From Erwinia persicina (GTDB lineage: Bacteria; Pseudomonadota; Gammaproteobacteria; Enterobacterales; Enterobacteriaceae), in the NCBI RefSeq assembly GCF_014838825.1, contig NZ_JACYMO010000001.1, positions 704,566 to 768,565 on the forward strand: 64,000 bases of DNA. The letters are read 5' to 3'. The notes under the pieces are model-generated. The model made no database searches, was not told where the DNA came from, and was given only the letters and a program-made list of their open reading frames with translations. Position 1 is the stretch's first letter; each line of letters opens with the position of its first letter. Below, piece after piece: positions 1-8,014 of this stretch. A program made the position numbers and the translations under genes.

Positions 1-399
1 TACACCATCCCCACTATTTTCCTCACCGGGTTCGGCACCATTCCGATCACCGTCAGGGCAATGAAAGCCGGTGCATTCGAATTCCTCACCAAACCGGTCA
101 TGCCTGACGAGCTGCTGAACGTGGTGCGTGACGCCCTGCAGCTGGCTGAGAAAAGCATGACCGCTTCACAGGAAAAAGTGGGACTCACCGGGCGCTTTCA
201 CTCACTGACGCCCAGGGAGAAAGAGCTGATGCAGTGGGTTACGCGTGGATTACTCAACAAGCAGATCGCCGCAGAAATGGGCATCAGTGAGATCACGGCG
301 AAAGTGCATAAGCGCAGAGTCATGGATAAAATGCAGGTGCGTTCGGTGTCAGAACTGGTTCGGGCGGCCGAAAAGCTGAACCTGTTTCAGGACGAATAA
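1..399 (+). CDS. FixJ/NarL-type response regulator, C-terminal part (5' end outside window)
   Basis: The reading frame is open from the first base, so the gene starts upstream; an internal ATG lies at 61. What remains is the end of a receiver domain (the LTGFG and FLTKP segments carry the conserved Thr and Lys) followed by a LuxR-type helix-turn-helix with the SLTPREKELMQWV signature. This is the FixJ/NarL layout of a DNA-binding two-component regulator. It converges on the large histidine kinase gene with 53 bases between the stops. A regulator beside a kinase suggests a shared signalling pathway, but that is inference. The phospho-acceptor Asp is outside the window. A short GC-rich hairpin (about 422-439) lies between the two genes without a clear T-run. 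Confidence 0.85.
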   Translation, partial: YTIPTIFLTGFGTIPITVRAMKAGAFEFLTKPVMPDELLNVVRDALQLAEKSMTASQEKVGLTGRFHSLTPREKELMQWVTRGLLNKQIAAEMGISEITAKVHKRRVMDKMQVRSVSELVRAAEKLNLFQDE

Positions 400-452
400 C
401 CTGCCCCCAGGCCATGATAAAGCCGCCCGTCCCGGCGGCCTGTCGCTCAGAG

Positions 453-3400
453 TCATTGCGCCCTGTTCAGCGGCAGCGTAAACCAGAACAGACTACCGCC
501 ACCGGGCCGGTTTTCCGCACTCAGGACGCCACCGTGGCGTTTGATGATCTCATGACTGATGGTCAGCCCCACGCCCATCCCTTCCGCTTTAGTGGTGTAG
601 AAAGAATCAAATATTCTGCCGATCACCTCGTCTGACATCCCGGTGCCGTTGTCAGCCACCTCAATGCGGATCACCTCCCCGCCGGGGTTAGACGAAGCCA
701 GCCGCAGGGTGCGCGGCCCCGGATTATCCGACATAGCCTCAATCGCGTTAATCACCAGATTCAGCAGCACCTGCTGGAGCTGAACGCTTTCGCCGATGAC
801 CTCGTCGGTTTCGGCGTTGAATTCCAGCTCCAGTGACACGCTGCGCCGCTCAAGCTCCAGCCGTGACAGGCTCAAGATATCCCGGGCCAGCAGGTGCAGC
901 CTGGTTGGGGAAAAGGCTGACTGACTGTTCCGGGTCAGCGCCTGCAGTCCACGAATGATCTCCCCGGCGCGGCGGCCTTCTTTGATGATTTCTTCCAGGC
1001 TCTGGCTGGCGTTTTCAAGGTGCAGCGGGTCGCGTTTCAGCCAGCGCAGGCTGGCACCCGCATTAGCGACAATCGACATCAGCGGCTGATTAATTTCATG
1101 GGCAATCGAGGAGGTCAGCTGCCCCACCGTAGTGGCGCGGGCGACGCGGGCCAGCTCCGCCTGGGCGATTCTGACGGCGTTTTCAGCGTGACGCTGTGCG
1201 GTGATGTCCGTCAGCGTGCCAAAGAACTCCGCCACCTCGGGCCAGTTTTCGACAGGTTCACCAATGCCTTTGATATAACGGCATTCACCATCATCGCGGA
1301 TAATGCGGAATTCTGCCCGCATGCTGACGCCCTGCCGCACGCTGGTTTCAATCAGCTCTTTCAGACAGTCAATATCATCCGGGTGGACGCGGCGCTGGAA
1401 CTCGGCCATTGAGGTGCGGGTCTGGTCGGCCGGCAGTCCCATAATCCGTTTATATTCATCGGAAATATACTGAATATCCGGCGCAAGATGCCAGTGCCAG
1501 GTGCCGGTATGGCTGATCTTTTCACCGAGCATTAACGAGGTCTGGCTGGCACGAAGCTGTTTCTCGACTTTGCCGCGCTGTATATTTTCATCAACCAGGT
1601 CGGCATACAGCAGGGCATTTTCCAGCGAAACAGCGGCCTGCGCACCCAGCATGGCAACAATCCGCGAATGCTCGGCGGTAAACACATCCGGCATCAGGCG
1701 GTTTTCCAGATACAGCACGCCTACCATCTTCCCCTGACGGAACATCGGTACGCACATCACCGCCGCGCCGGAGGCGACCAGGTAATTATCCTGACTAAAG
1801 GGGCTGAACACGTCCGGTTTACCGGTGCGAATTTCCTGTCCGGTACGGATCACGGCAGATAACACGGACAGCGGCAAATCCGTCGCCACCGGCAGCTCCT
1901 TCACCCTTCGGACCCGCACCCCGTCGACGGTGCTCGACGCCCTGGCCTGAATCTCCGGTATATTGCCCCCGGTCAGGCGGATCAGCAGGCAGTGCTGTGC
2001 CCCGGCCCGTTCAACCAGCATCACCATCAGGGTGTGGATCAGGCGATCGAGATTAATTTCTTCCGTCAGTGCCCGCATGGCCGTAACCATGCTCTGCATA
2101 TCGCTCATCGCCGCGCTTTGTTCAAAGGTGACCGTATTGAGCGCGGTGTGGGCCGGCTGCCGGGCGAGATCAGGGTAGCGCGTTTCCAGCTGGCAGACTT
2201 TCGCCCCCGCCCCCCAGCGCTCCCACGCGGACAGAGCCCCTCTCAGATAGGCCCCGGCGGCAAAGGTCATGCCACGGGCCTGTGCCTGCCGCGCCGCCAG
2301 CTCAAACGCCAGGCCGTTGATATGGTGGAACTGCTCCTTGCGCGACAGCTCAATGGCTTTTTCATACTGCTCCATCGCCTGCTGAGGCTGCTGCTCCAGC
2401 CTGGACAATTCCGCACGCAGTAACGCTTCTTTGTCAGCAAAGGTTTTCTCGTTCTCACAGGACCAGAGAGCGATTTTATCCAGATGACGCATCAGTCCCT
2501 GACGGTCGTCTTCACTGAAATCTGCAGGCTCCAGTGGAATGGTGCGCGACAGCGCACTGTAAAGATGAAAGTCGAGCATATGGACATGCCCGGGGATCAG
2601 CCCGGTAAAGGGCTCCGCCTCGGTAAAGCAGCGGCAGGCAGCCTTATATTCCCCGGCAAAAAAGTGTGCCATCCCTTTGTACAGGTGCGTCCAGAACTGC
2701 ATCAGAAACACCGGTTCAATGGCATTTTTCCGCTGCACGCCGCTGAGAACGGGCACGGTAAACGCCTCGCCTGAGAATGGCTCTCCTGACGGTTTACGCA
2801 GGAACATCACATAGTCCAGCTGCATACCCAGAATCACTTCCACATCGCGATAGTGCGCTTTGTGGGCATACACCATGCTGCGGGTAATGGAGGTATGTAC
2901 GCCATCCAGATGATCGCCGCGCGCCAGGTAATTCATGGTGATGTGGCGCAGTGCCAGGCATGCAGAGGTACGGTCCCCGGTTTCAACAGCAACATCAAAT
3001 GTCGCTCTGGCGCACTCAATGGCATAGGTCAGCGGCATGGTCCAGATGCTGACCTGATCCAGCGGCAGCAGCGTGCGGGCTTTATAACGGACAAAGTCAT
3101 GTTTATCTACCAGTTCCCTGGCCAGCAGTGCGCTGGCAAATCCCCGGCTGTACTCGTCGTAGCGGTCGCCGCATACCACGCCATACCAGGCCAGCGCCAG
3201 AGTAGACGCGCCGCTGATCCCGCGGGCCAGAGTCATATGCAGCAGCCGGCACAGGATCATAAATTGCAGACGCGGGCAGGTAAAGGCGGCGAAGGTACTG
3301 GCGCTGGCCAGCAGATCCATTATCGCTTCGGTCTTCTGACAGGTCAGGCGCGGGAGGGAACGAAAGCGGGTGTAGGGGTTTTTCCCCACATCCTCTTTCA

Positions 3401-6014
3401 GTCTGAGCCTGGCGTCATCACAGTCGGCTTTGTCGGGGTGGCGAGACATCTCAATACCAAACACGGCTAACCAGGCCAGCGCCGTTTCCAGCGCCCGCTG
3501 GCTGTCAGACTGCCGCATATGGATTTCGGCGATCAGACTGGCCGCATCGGCTTTATCGATAACGTCACCGGGTGAGGCGAGAATTTTTGCGCTGACCCCC
3601 AGCGCCGCAGACAGATTACCGTTCAGAAACTCACACTCCGCTTCTTCCAGCAGAAACACCCCACGCTCTTCTGCCCCCGCCTGGCCGTACAGCCCGTGTG
3701 AGGCTCGGATAAAACGCAAGGCTGAAACGGCGTCACCGCCGATCCTCGCCTGCCTGCTGGCGCTGAGGAGTAACTGCGCGAAACGTCCTGTATCTGGGGC
3801 TAGCCGCGCCCTGTTCTTGAGGGTAATAACGTGATGCGCAGCCCTGAAAAGCGTGGTGTGGTGCTTATCCTGGCAGTAAGCGAGCAGGTAATACCGGGCC
3901 GCAGCACGGTGAAAGTGCTCCTTGTCCTCAGCGGAGAGTAACCCGCGCGCGGCGTCACAGACGCTGGCGTGCATAAAGGCGTAGTGGCTTCCGGTAAGGG
4001 AAAGCAGCCTGGCGTTCACTGCCGGCAGCAGGGTTGACGTGATGCCCCTGAGCGGAAGACCAAGGATACTGACGGTGACGTCAAGCGTCCCACTACTGCC
4101 GCTGCAGGCTAACTGGCCCAGCAGGCGGCGTGCCGCGTCGGGGAGTGCTGCAAGGTGCGGTAAGACATCTGCCGCAACGTTAGCGGCATAGTGGGCCTGT
4201 CTGAGTGCATTAAAATCGTAGGTCCATTTAAACGGCGCACGCCAGACAATATGATTGTCCTGCAGGGCCTGCTGATAAAACGCCCGCGTCGCCAGAGGGT
4301 TACCTGCCGTTTTTTCATAAATTATTTGCGCCAGCTCCACCGTCTCCTGGCTGCGCGAATGGAACAGTCTGGCCAGCCAGCGCGCAATACATCCGGCGGA
4401 AAGCGGCTGCGGGGTAATGTCGCTGATGCGGCTGGCGGCCGTGCGGATACGTTCAAGACTGGCATCGACGGCCGGACAGGGTAAGGACAGATTATCCCGG
4501 TGCGCAATCACCAGCAACAGGGGGATATCGTCACTCGACTGCAGCAGATCCTGCAGGAGCTGAAAGGTGGCCTGATCCGCCCAGTGAACATCATCAATGA
4601 CGATCACCAGCGGCCGCAGGGGAGCCGTAAAGGCCTTGACGAGGCTGCATGCTGCCAGATTTAAGCGTTTCCGGGCGTCCGGGGAGTGCGGATCGTCGTC
4701 GACGACCGCCGCCTGGTTCAGCAGGATGCCAAGTTCGGGCACCAGGCCGATCGCCTGTCCGGCGTAGTCGCCCAGCAGGCGGGTAATATGCGACTTCCAG
4801 TGCGCCATCGCCTCTGACGGCAGGCCCAGCAGGTGCAGGACGAGGTTTCTGCAGGCAGAGATGAAAATAGCATAAGGTAACACGGGAGAATGCTGGTCTG
4901 CCCTCACCGCCGTCAGTAAAGCTTTTTTCTGCAGCAGGCCTTTGACAGCCGACGCCATCAGGGCCGTTTTTCCTGCGCCTTCCGACCCGCAGATGGCCAC
5001 CAGCTGGTGTTTACCGCTGCTACTGACGCGGTCAAACGCCGCCAGAATCTCACCGGCCTGGGGGTGATCGGTAAACAGCGTATCGGCTGACAGTGTGGAG
5101 GGTTGCGCATCCTGCAAGCCCAGCGGGAAGGGTTCAAGGCTGCCGTCAGGCTTGAGGTTGGACTCGCAGCGCCGGAGATCGGCCAGCAGTCCTTCAACCG
5201 TCCGGTAACGCTGTTCAGGCGACTTAGCCAGCAGCCGCATCACTATCGACGACAGGACGTCTGGCACCTCCTGGCGCAGCCGGTGGGGCGGCAGTGCCTC
5301 GGAGGCAATATGATGGTGAACCCACTCTGCCAGCCCTCCCCCGGCGCTGCCGTAGGGTAACTTGCCGGTCAGTAGCTCATAAAGCACGATACCGAGGCTG
5401 TAAAGATCGCTGCCCCGGGAGACGCGATGTGCCGTGCGCGAGGTATGCTCAGGTGACATGTAAGCCAGCGTACCGCCGCTGACCGGCATCCGGGTCTGCT
5501 GCAGAAGATCGGCTTCCAGGGAGGCCAGCCCGAAGCCCCCGAGACGGACGCTGTTGTCTTCGTCTAAAAAAAAGTGACAGGGTTTAATATCGCCGTGTAC
5601 CAGCCCCTGCTGATGCAGCATGCTGAGTGCCTGACACAGCATCCCCGCCCTGCGGAAAAACGCCTGCAGGCTGCCGGGCGTGCGGCTGACGCTGTCTGCC
5701 AGCGTACGGTAGGGAAAGGCGGTATACATCAGGGCGTAGCGTCCCTGATATAAGGTGTGCCGGAACGGCTTCAGCGACCACGCCGGGGATAATTTGCTGC
5801 GCAGTGAAAATTCATTTTTCAGCAACGGGGTCACCGGCAACACCGCCTCTTCCCGGGCCGCCGTGGCCAGCACGAAAACCTCCTCTGTCAGAGGGTGACG
5901 GGCATGTAACCATTCGACGTTCCCTTCCTGCGCCAGCGGGGTGAAGATCATCTCTTCGCTGAGCGTGAAGCCCGCATCATCGGCGCTGTTCAAAGAGAGC
6001 AGAAGCGAACTCAC
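453..6014 (-). CDS. Giant hybrid sensor: Ser/Thr-kinase-like + AAA ATPase + GAF + PAS + histidine kinase
   Basis: 1853 residues. Order of domains: a protein-kinase fold (about 50-290), an AAA/MalT-like ATPase (Walker A GSEGAGKT at 343-350, Walker B VIVIDD), a long helical region resembling TPR-type repeats, a GAF domain, a PAS/PAC domain (TGTWHWH onward), then a histidine kinase with AHEINQPL (His about 1639), a N-box, DNGTGM and GVGLT. The layout matches the family annotated as trifunctional Ser/Thr kinase/ATP-binding/sensor histidine kinase. The kinase-like domain is unusual. The catalytic loop reads HGDIKPCHF, with His where Asn is expected, and DFG is GFG (160-162), so Ser/Thr phosphotransfer may be lost. 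The histidine kinase core looks intact. Translation starts at GTG and overlaps the upstream receiver gene by four bases (GTGA), implying coupling. No membrane segment was noticed, so it is probably cytoplasmic. The signal is unknown. Confidence 0.88.
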   Translation of the reverse strand: MSSLLLSLNSADDAGFTLSEEMIFTPLAQEGNVEWLHARHPLTEEVFVLATAAREEAVLPVTPLLKNEFSLRSKLSPAWSLKPFRHTLYQGRYALMYTAFPYRTLADSVSRTPGSLQAFFRRAGMLCQALSMLHQQGLVHGDIKPCHFFLDEDNSVRLGGFGLASLEADLLQQTRMPVSGGTLAYMSPEHTSRTAHRVSRGSDLYSLGIVLYELLTGKLPYGSAGGGLAEWVHHHIASEALPPHRLRQEVPDVLSSIVMRLLAKSPEQRYRTVEGLLADLRRCESNLKPDGSLEPFPLGLQDAQPSTLSADTLFTDHPQAGEILAAFDRVSSSGKHQLVAICGSEGAGKTALMASAVKGLLQKKALLTAVRADQHSPVLPYAIFISACRNLVLHLLGLPSEAMAHWKSHITRLLGDYAGQAIGLVPELGILLNQAAVVDDDPHSPDARKRLNLAACSLVKAFTAPLRPLVIVIDDVHWADQATFQLLQDLLQSSDDIPLLLVIAHRDNLSLPCPAVDASLERIRTAASRISDITPQPLSAGCIARWLARLFHSRSQETVELAQIIYEKTAGNPLATRAFYQQALQDNHIVWRAPFKWTYDFNALRQAHYAANVAADVLPHLAALPDAARRLLGQLACSGSSGTLDVTVSILGLPLRGITSTLLPAVNARLLSLTGSHYAFMHASVCDAARGLLSAEDKEHFHRAAARYYLLAYCQDKHHTTLFRAAHHVITLKNRARLAPDTGRFAQLLLSASRQARIGGDAVSALRFIRASHGLYGQAGAEERGVFLLEEAECEFLNGNLSAALGVSAKILASPGDVIDKADAASLIAEIHMRQSDSQRALETALAWLAVFGIEMSRHPDKADCDDARLRLKEDVGKNPYTRFRSLPRLTCQKTEAIMDLLASASTFAAFTCPRLQFMILCRLLHMTLARGISGASTLALAWYGVVCGDRYDEYSRGFASALLARELVDKHDFVRYKARTLLPLDQVSIWTMPLTYAIECARATFDVAVETGDRTSACLALRHITMNYLARGDHLDGVHTSITRSMVYAHKAHYRDVEVILGMQLDYVMFLRKPSGEPFSGEAFTVPVLSGVQRKNAIEPVFLMQFWTHLYKGMAHFFAGEYKAACRCFTEAEPFTGLIPGHVHMLDFHLYSALSRTIPLEPADFSEDDRQGLMRHLDKIALWSCENEKTFADKEALLRAELSRLEQQPQQAMEQYEKAIELSRKEQFHHINGLAFELAARQAQARGMTFAAGAYLRGALSAWERWGAGAKVCQLETRYPDLARQPAHTALNTVTFEQSAAMSDMQSMVTAMRALTEEINLDRLIHTLMVMLVERAGAQHCLLIRLTGGNIPEIQARASSTVDGVRVRRVKELPVATDLPLSVLSAVIRTGQEIRTGKPDVFSPFSQDNYLVASGAAVMCVPMFRQGKMVGVLYLENRLMPDVFTAEHSRIVAMLGAQAAVSLENALLYADLVDENIQRGKVEKQLRASQTSLMLGEKISHTGTWHWHLAPDIQYISDEYKRIMGLPADQTRTSMAEFQRRVHPDDIDCLKELIETSVRQGVSMRAEFRIIRDDGECRYIKGIGEPVENWPEVAEFFGTLTDITAQRHAENAVRIAQAELARVARATTVGQLTSSIAHEINQPLMSIVANAGASLRWLKRDPLHLENASQSLEEIIKEGRRAGEIIRGLQALTRNSQSAFSPTRLHLLARDILSLSRLELERRSVSLELEFNAETDEVIGESVQLQQVLLNLVINAIEAMSDNPGPRTLRLASSNPGGEVIRIEVADNGTGMSDEVIGRIFDSFYTTKAEGMGVGLTISHEIIKRHGGVLSAENRPGGGSLFWFTLPLNRAQ

Positions 6015-6397
6015 AGACGCGCTGTCCGGGTGGAAAATGCCTGACGGACCTGTTCGAATAACGCATCAATATCAATGGGTTTTTGCATAAAAGTCATTGC
6101 TCCCAGCGCAATTGCCTCGCGGTGCATTTCGTCATTACCGTTGCCGGAGATAATAATCCCCGCGGGATTTTGCAGTTGCCTGTTCAGCTCACGGAATAAA
6201 CCGAGCCCTGACATACCGCTGAGCTCAACGTCAATAATAAATAATGCCGCATCTTCAAGCGCCCCCCGATCGCACAGCAGGGCTTCAGCCGAAGCAAATG
6301 ACCGGGTCAGGTACCCCTCAGACTGCAGTAAATTGGTCAAGCCACTGCGAACAGAACCTTCATCATCGATAACGACAATGCGCTGCGACAGCTTCAT
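6011..6397 (-). CDS. Receiver-only response regulator
   Basis: 128 residues forming a single CheY-like receiver domain: acidic pair in VVIDDEG, phospho-acceptor Asp in FIIDVELSG (about residue 56), Ser in IISGN, and the conserved Lys in MQKPID. There is no output domain, so it probably relays phosphate or acts by binding a partner. Its stop overlaps the start of the giant kinase gene (four-base GTGA). Together with the FixJ-like regulator on the opposite strand it could form a phosphorelay or a competitor for phosphate; that is inference. A stretch of about 41 bases separates it from the upstream XapX gene, consistent with one operon. Confidence 0.85.
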   Translation of the reverse strand: MKLSQRIVVIDDEGSVRSGLTNLLQSEGYLTRSFASAEALLCDRGALEDAALFIIDVELSGMSGLGLFRELNRQLQNPAGIIISGNGNDEMHREAIALGAMTFMQKPIDIDALFEQVRQAFSTRTARL

Positions 6398-6438
6398 GCT
6401 GTTTTCCTTAATGATTTACCACTCCCTGAGGCGCATCC

Positions 6439-6696
6439 TTAGGAGGTTTTGTCATCCGACGGCGGGGGGGTGCCGCTGATTTTAGGTACGCACTCCTGGC
6501 GGAACCAGGCCAGGGTCACCGGCTGGCGGTGGATCAGTCGCCGGCACAGTGGAATAACCTGTTCGCCGACCAGCATACCAAACAACCCCAGCAACGCAAT
6601 CACCGGCGGCGCAGGCGAATTCACGTCGATCACCGCATAAACAATACCGGCGAGGATGCCCGCGGAAAACGAAACAATATAGGTTTTAAGCATCAT
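6439..6696 (-). CDS. XapX-domain small membrane protein (copy 2)
   Basis: 85 residues. Two hydrophobic segments (about 5-24 and 30-50) surround the signature SPAPPVIALLGLFGMLVG, typical of XapX proteins, followed by a charged, probably cytoplasmic tail rich in Pro and Ser (KISGTPPPSDDKTS). The family has no established biochemical role. The gene shares one base with the upstream paralogue (start at 6696) and precedes the receiver gene, so it belongs to the hydrolase-XapX-XapX-receiver-kinase operon. The paralogue matches in the membrane part but not in the tail. Confidence 0.8.
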   Translation of the reverse strand: MMLKTYIVSFSAGILAGIVYAVIDVNSPAPPVIALLGLFGMLVGEQVIPLCRRLIHRQPVTLAWFRQECVPKISGTPPPSDDKTS

Positions 6697-6947
6697 CAGC
6701 CTGCCTGCTTCACGTCAGGTTGCGGGGAGAGCGCCTGTTGCTCCGCCACGACCGGCAGACGGGTGGTCGCCGGAACAGCCGCCGTGGCATCATGGTAAAG
6801 CAGTTTAGTGCCCAGGGTGCTGCCGACGATCATGCCGAGTAAGCCCACCAGGGCAACCGCAGGCGGTGCCGGAGAGCAGACCCTGAGCAGCGCATACAGC
6901 AAGCCAATCAGTACGCCCGCCCCAAGAGAGAGGAATAAAGGACTCAC
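6696..6947 (-). CDS. XapX-domain small membrane protein (copy 1)
   Basis: 83 residues, paralogous to the next gene downstream. It has two predicted membrane helices with the shared core SPAPPAVALVGLLGMIVG and a hydrophilic tail of different sequence. XapX proteins are small inner-membrane proteins of unknown function, often found as neighbours of hydrolase genes. It starts 54 bases after the hydrolase stop and a plausible Shine-Dalgarno (AAGGAGGC) precedes the ATG. The tandem arrangement suggests a hetero-oligomer or a recent duplication. Confidence 0.8.
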   Translation of the reverse strand: MSPLFLSLGAGVLIGLLYALLRVCSPAPPAVALVGLLGMIVGSTLGTKLLYHDATAAVPATTRLPVVAEQQALSPQPDVKQAG

Positions 6948-7001
6948 AGAGCCTCCTTAGTTAAACGGGCGGCTTCATCACTGAGCCGCCCGCGGGACAG
7001 A

Positions 7002-7694
7002 TTAGCGAACCGGCGCAGGGACCGGGGCCAGCGTACGGTGCTCGCTCTTCTGGCGGGAAGGCGCTTTATGTACCATGGTGTAGGCATAATCCACGCCAAT
7101 ACCGTAGGCGCCGGAATGCTCTTTCGCGATATCCATCACCGCGTTGTAGGTCTCTTTGTGCGCCCAGTCACGCTGCCACTCCAGCATCACCTGCTGCCAG
7201 GTGACCGGGATCACCCCCGCCTGGATCATGCGCTGCATGGCATAGTCGTGGGCTTCTTTTGTGGTGCCGCCTGAGGCATCTGCCACCATATAGATTTCGT
7301 AATCCCCTTCCAGCATCGCGCACAGGGCGAAGGTGTTATTACACACTTCCGTCCACAGGCCGGACACCACGATTTTCTTTTTGCCATTCGCTGCCAGGGC
7401 GTCACGCACTTTCTGGTCGTCCCAGGAGTTCATTGACGTACGCTCAAGGATATCCTGGCCCGGGAACACATCCAGCAGCTCAGGGAAGGTGTTACCCGAG
7501 AAGCTTTCTGTCTCAACGGTGGTCAACACGGTGGGAATATTGAAAACTTTGGCCGCTTTCGCCAGGGCCACCACGTTATTTTTCAATACCTGGCGGTCAA
7601 TTGACTGCACGCCAAAGGCCATCTGTGGCTGCTGATCGATAAAGATAATCTGGCAGTTTTGCGGCGTCAGGACTTCAAGTTTGCTCTTGGTCAT
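7002..7694 (-). CDS. Isochorismatase-family cysteine hydrolase (YcaC-like)
   Basis: About 230 residues, cytoplasmic. The N-terminal IIFIDQQ segment supplies the family Asp and TEVCNNTFA supplies the nucleophilic Cys; a Lys lies in the central region of the alpha/beta fold. Members of this family hydrolyse amides or related bonds, but YcaC-type proteins have no agreed substrate. I start at the second ATG (7694) because GGGA stands seven bases upstream; an ATG four codons earlier (7706) has no convincing ribosome site. It is the first gene of the minus-strand operon that continues through both XapX genes into the receiver and giant kinase, and it is divergent from the amidohydrolase at 8015. 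A joint role in degrading an amide-type compound is inference. Confidence 0.82.
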   Translation of the reverse strand: MTKSKLEVLTPQNCQIIFIDQQPQMAFGVQSIDRQVLKNNVVALAKAAKVFNIPTVLTTVETESFSGNTFPELLDVFPGQDILERTSMNSWDDQKVRDALAANGKKKIVVSGLWTEVCNNTFALCAMLEGDYEIYMVADASGGTTKEAHDYAMQRMIQAGVIPVTWQQVMLEWQRDWAHKETYNAVMDIAKEHSGAYGIGVDYAYTMVHKAPSRQKSEHRTLAPVPAPVR

Positions 7695-7854
7695 GTTGGT
7701 TCCCATTGAGGTTGATAGAGGTAGGTCACGAGACCGGTGTTCCGGCCTTAAGAAACGGAGTGGCTCCCCGATCGACTGCCCGGCGGTGAGCGGTCGTCGG
7801 GGCCACTGTCTGAACGCAGTGTAGGAAGCATCGACTTTTCAAACTATTATCTCT

Positions 7855-7896
7855 AGGTATAACTATACGAAGGTATACCTATCCTTTTGTATAACT
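7855..7896. promoter_or_regulatory. Repeated GTATAACT/GTATACC motifs in divergent control region
   Basis: The 7707-8014 spacer separates the hydrolase operon from the amidohydrolase. It contains an AT-rich patch in a GC-rich setting: AGGTATA and TATACCT form an inverted pair (7855-7861 and 7874-7880), and GTATAACT occurs twice as a direct repeat (7857-7864 and 7889-7896). This spacing looks like an operator for a dimeric regulator serving both directions. Neither -10/-35 elements nor the cognate protein can be assigned with certainty; the FixJ-like regulator at the window start is one candidate. Confidence 0.45.
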
Positions 7897-8014
7897 GGAC
7901 GTTTCCCTGACCTGCCGATCATAATCCCGTCACTTACTTATCCCTGCGCTTGCAGCAGGACATCTCTCTGTCTGCGGCCCTGCCGCCGCGCCAGACAGCT
8001 CCTCAGGAGGTACT

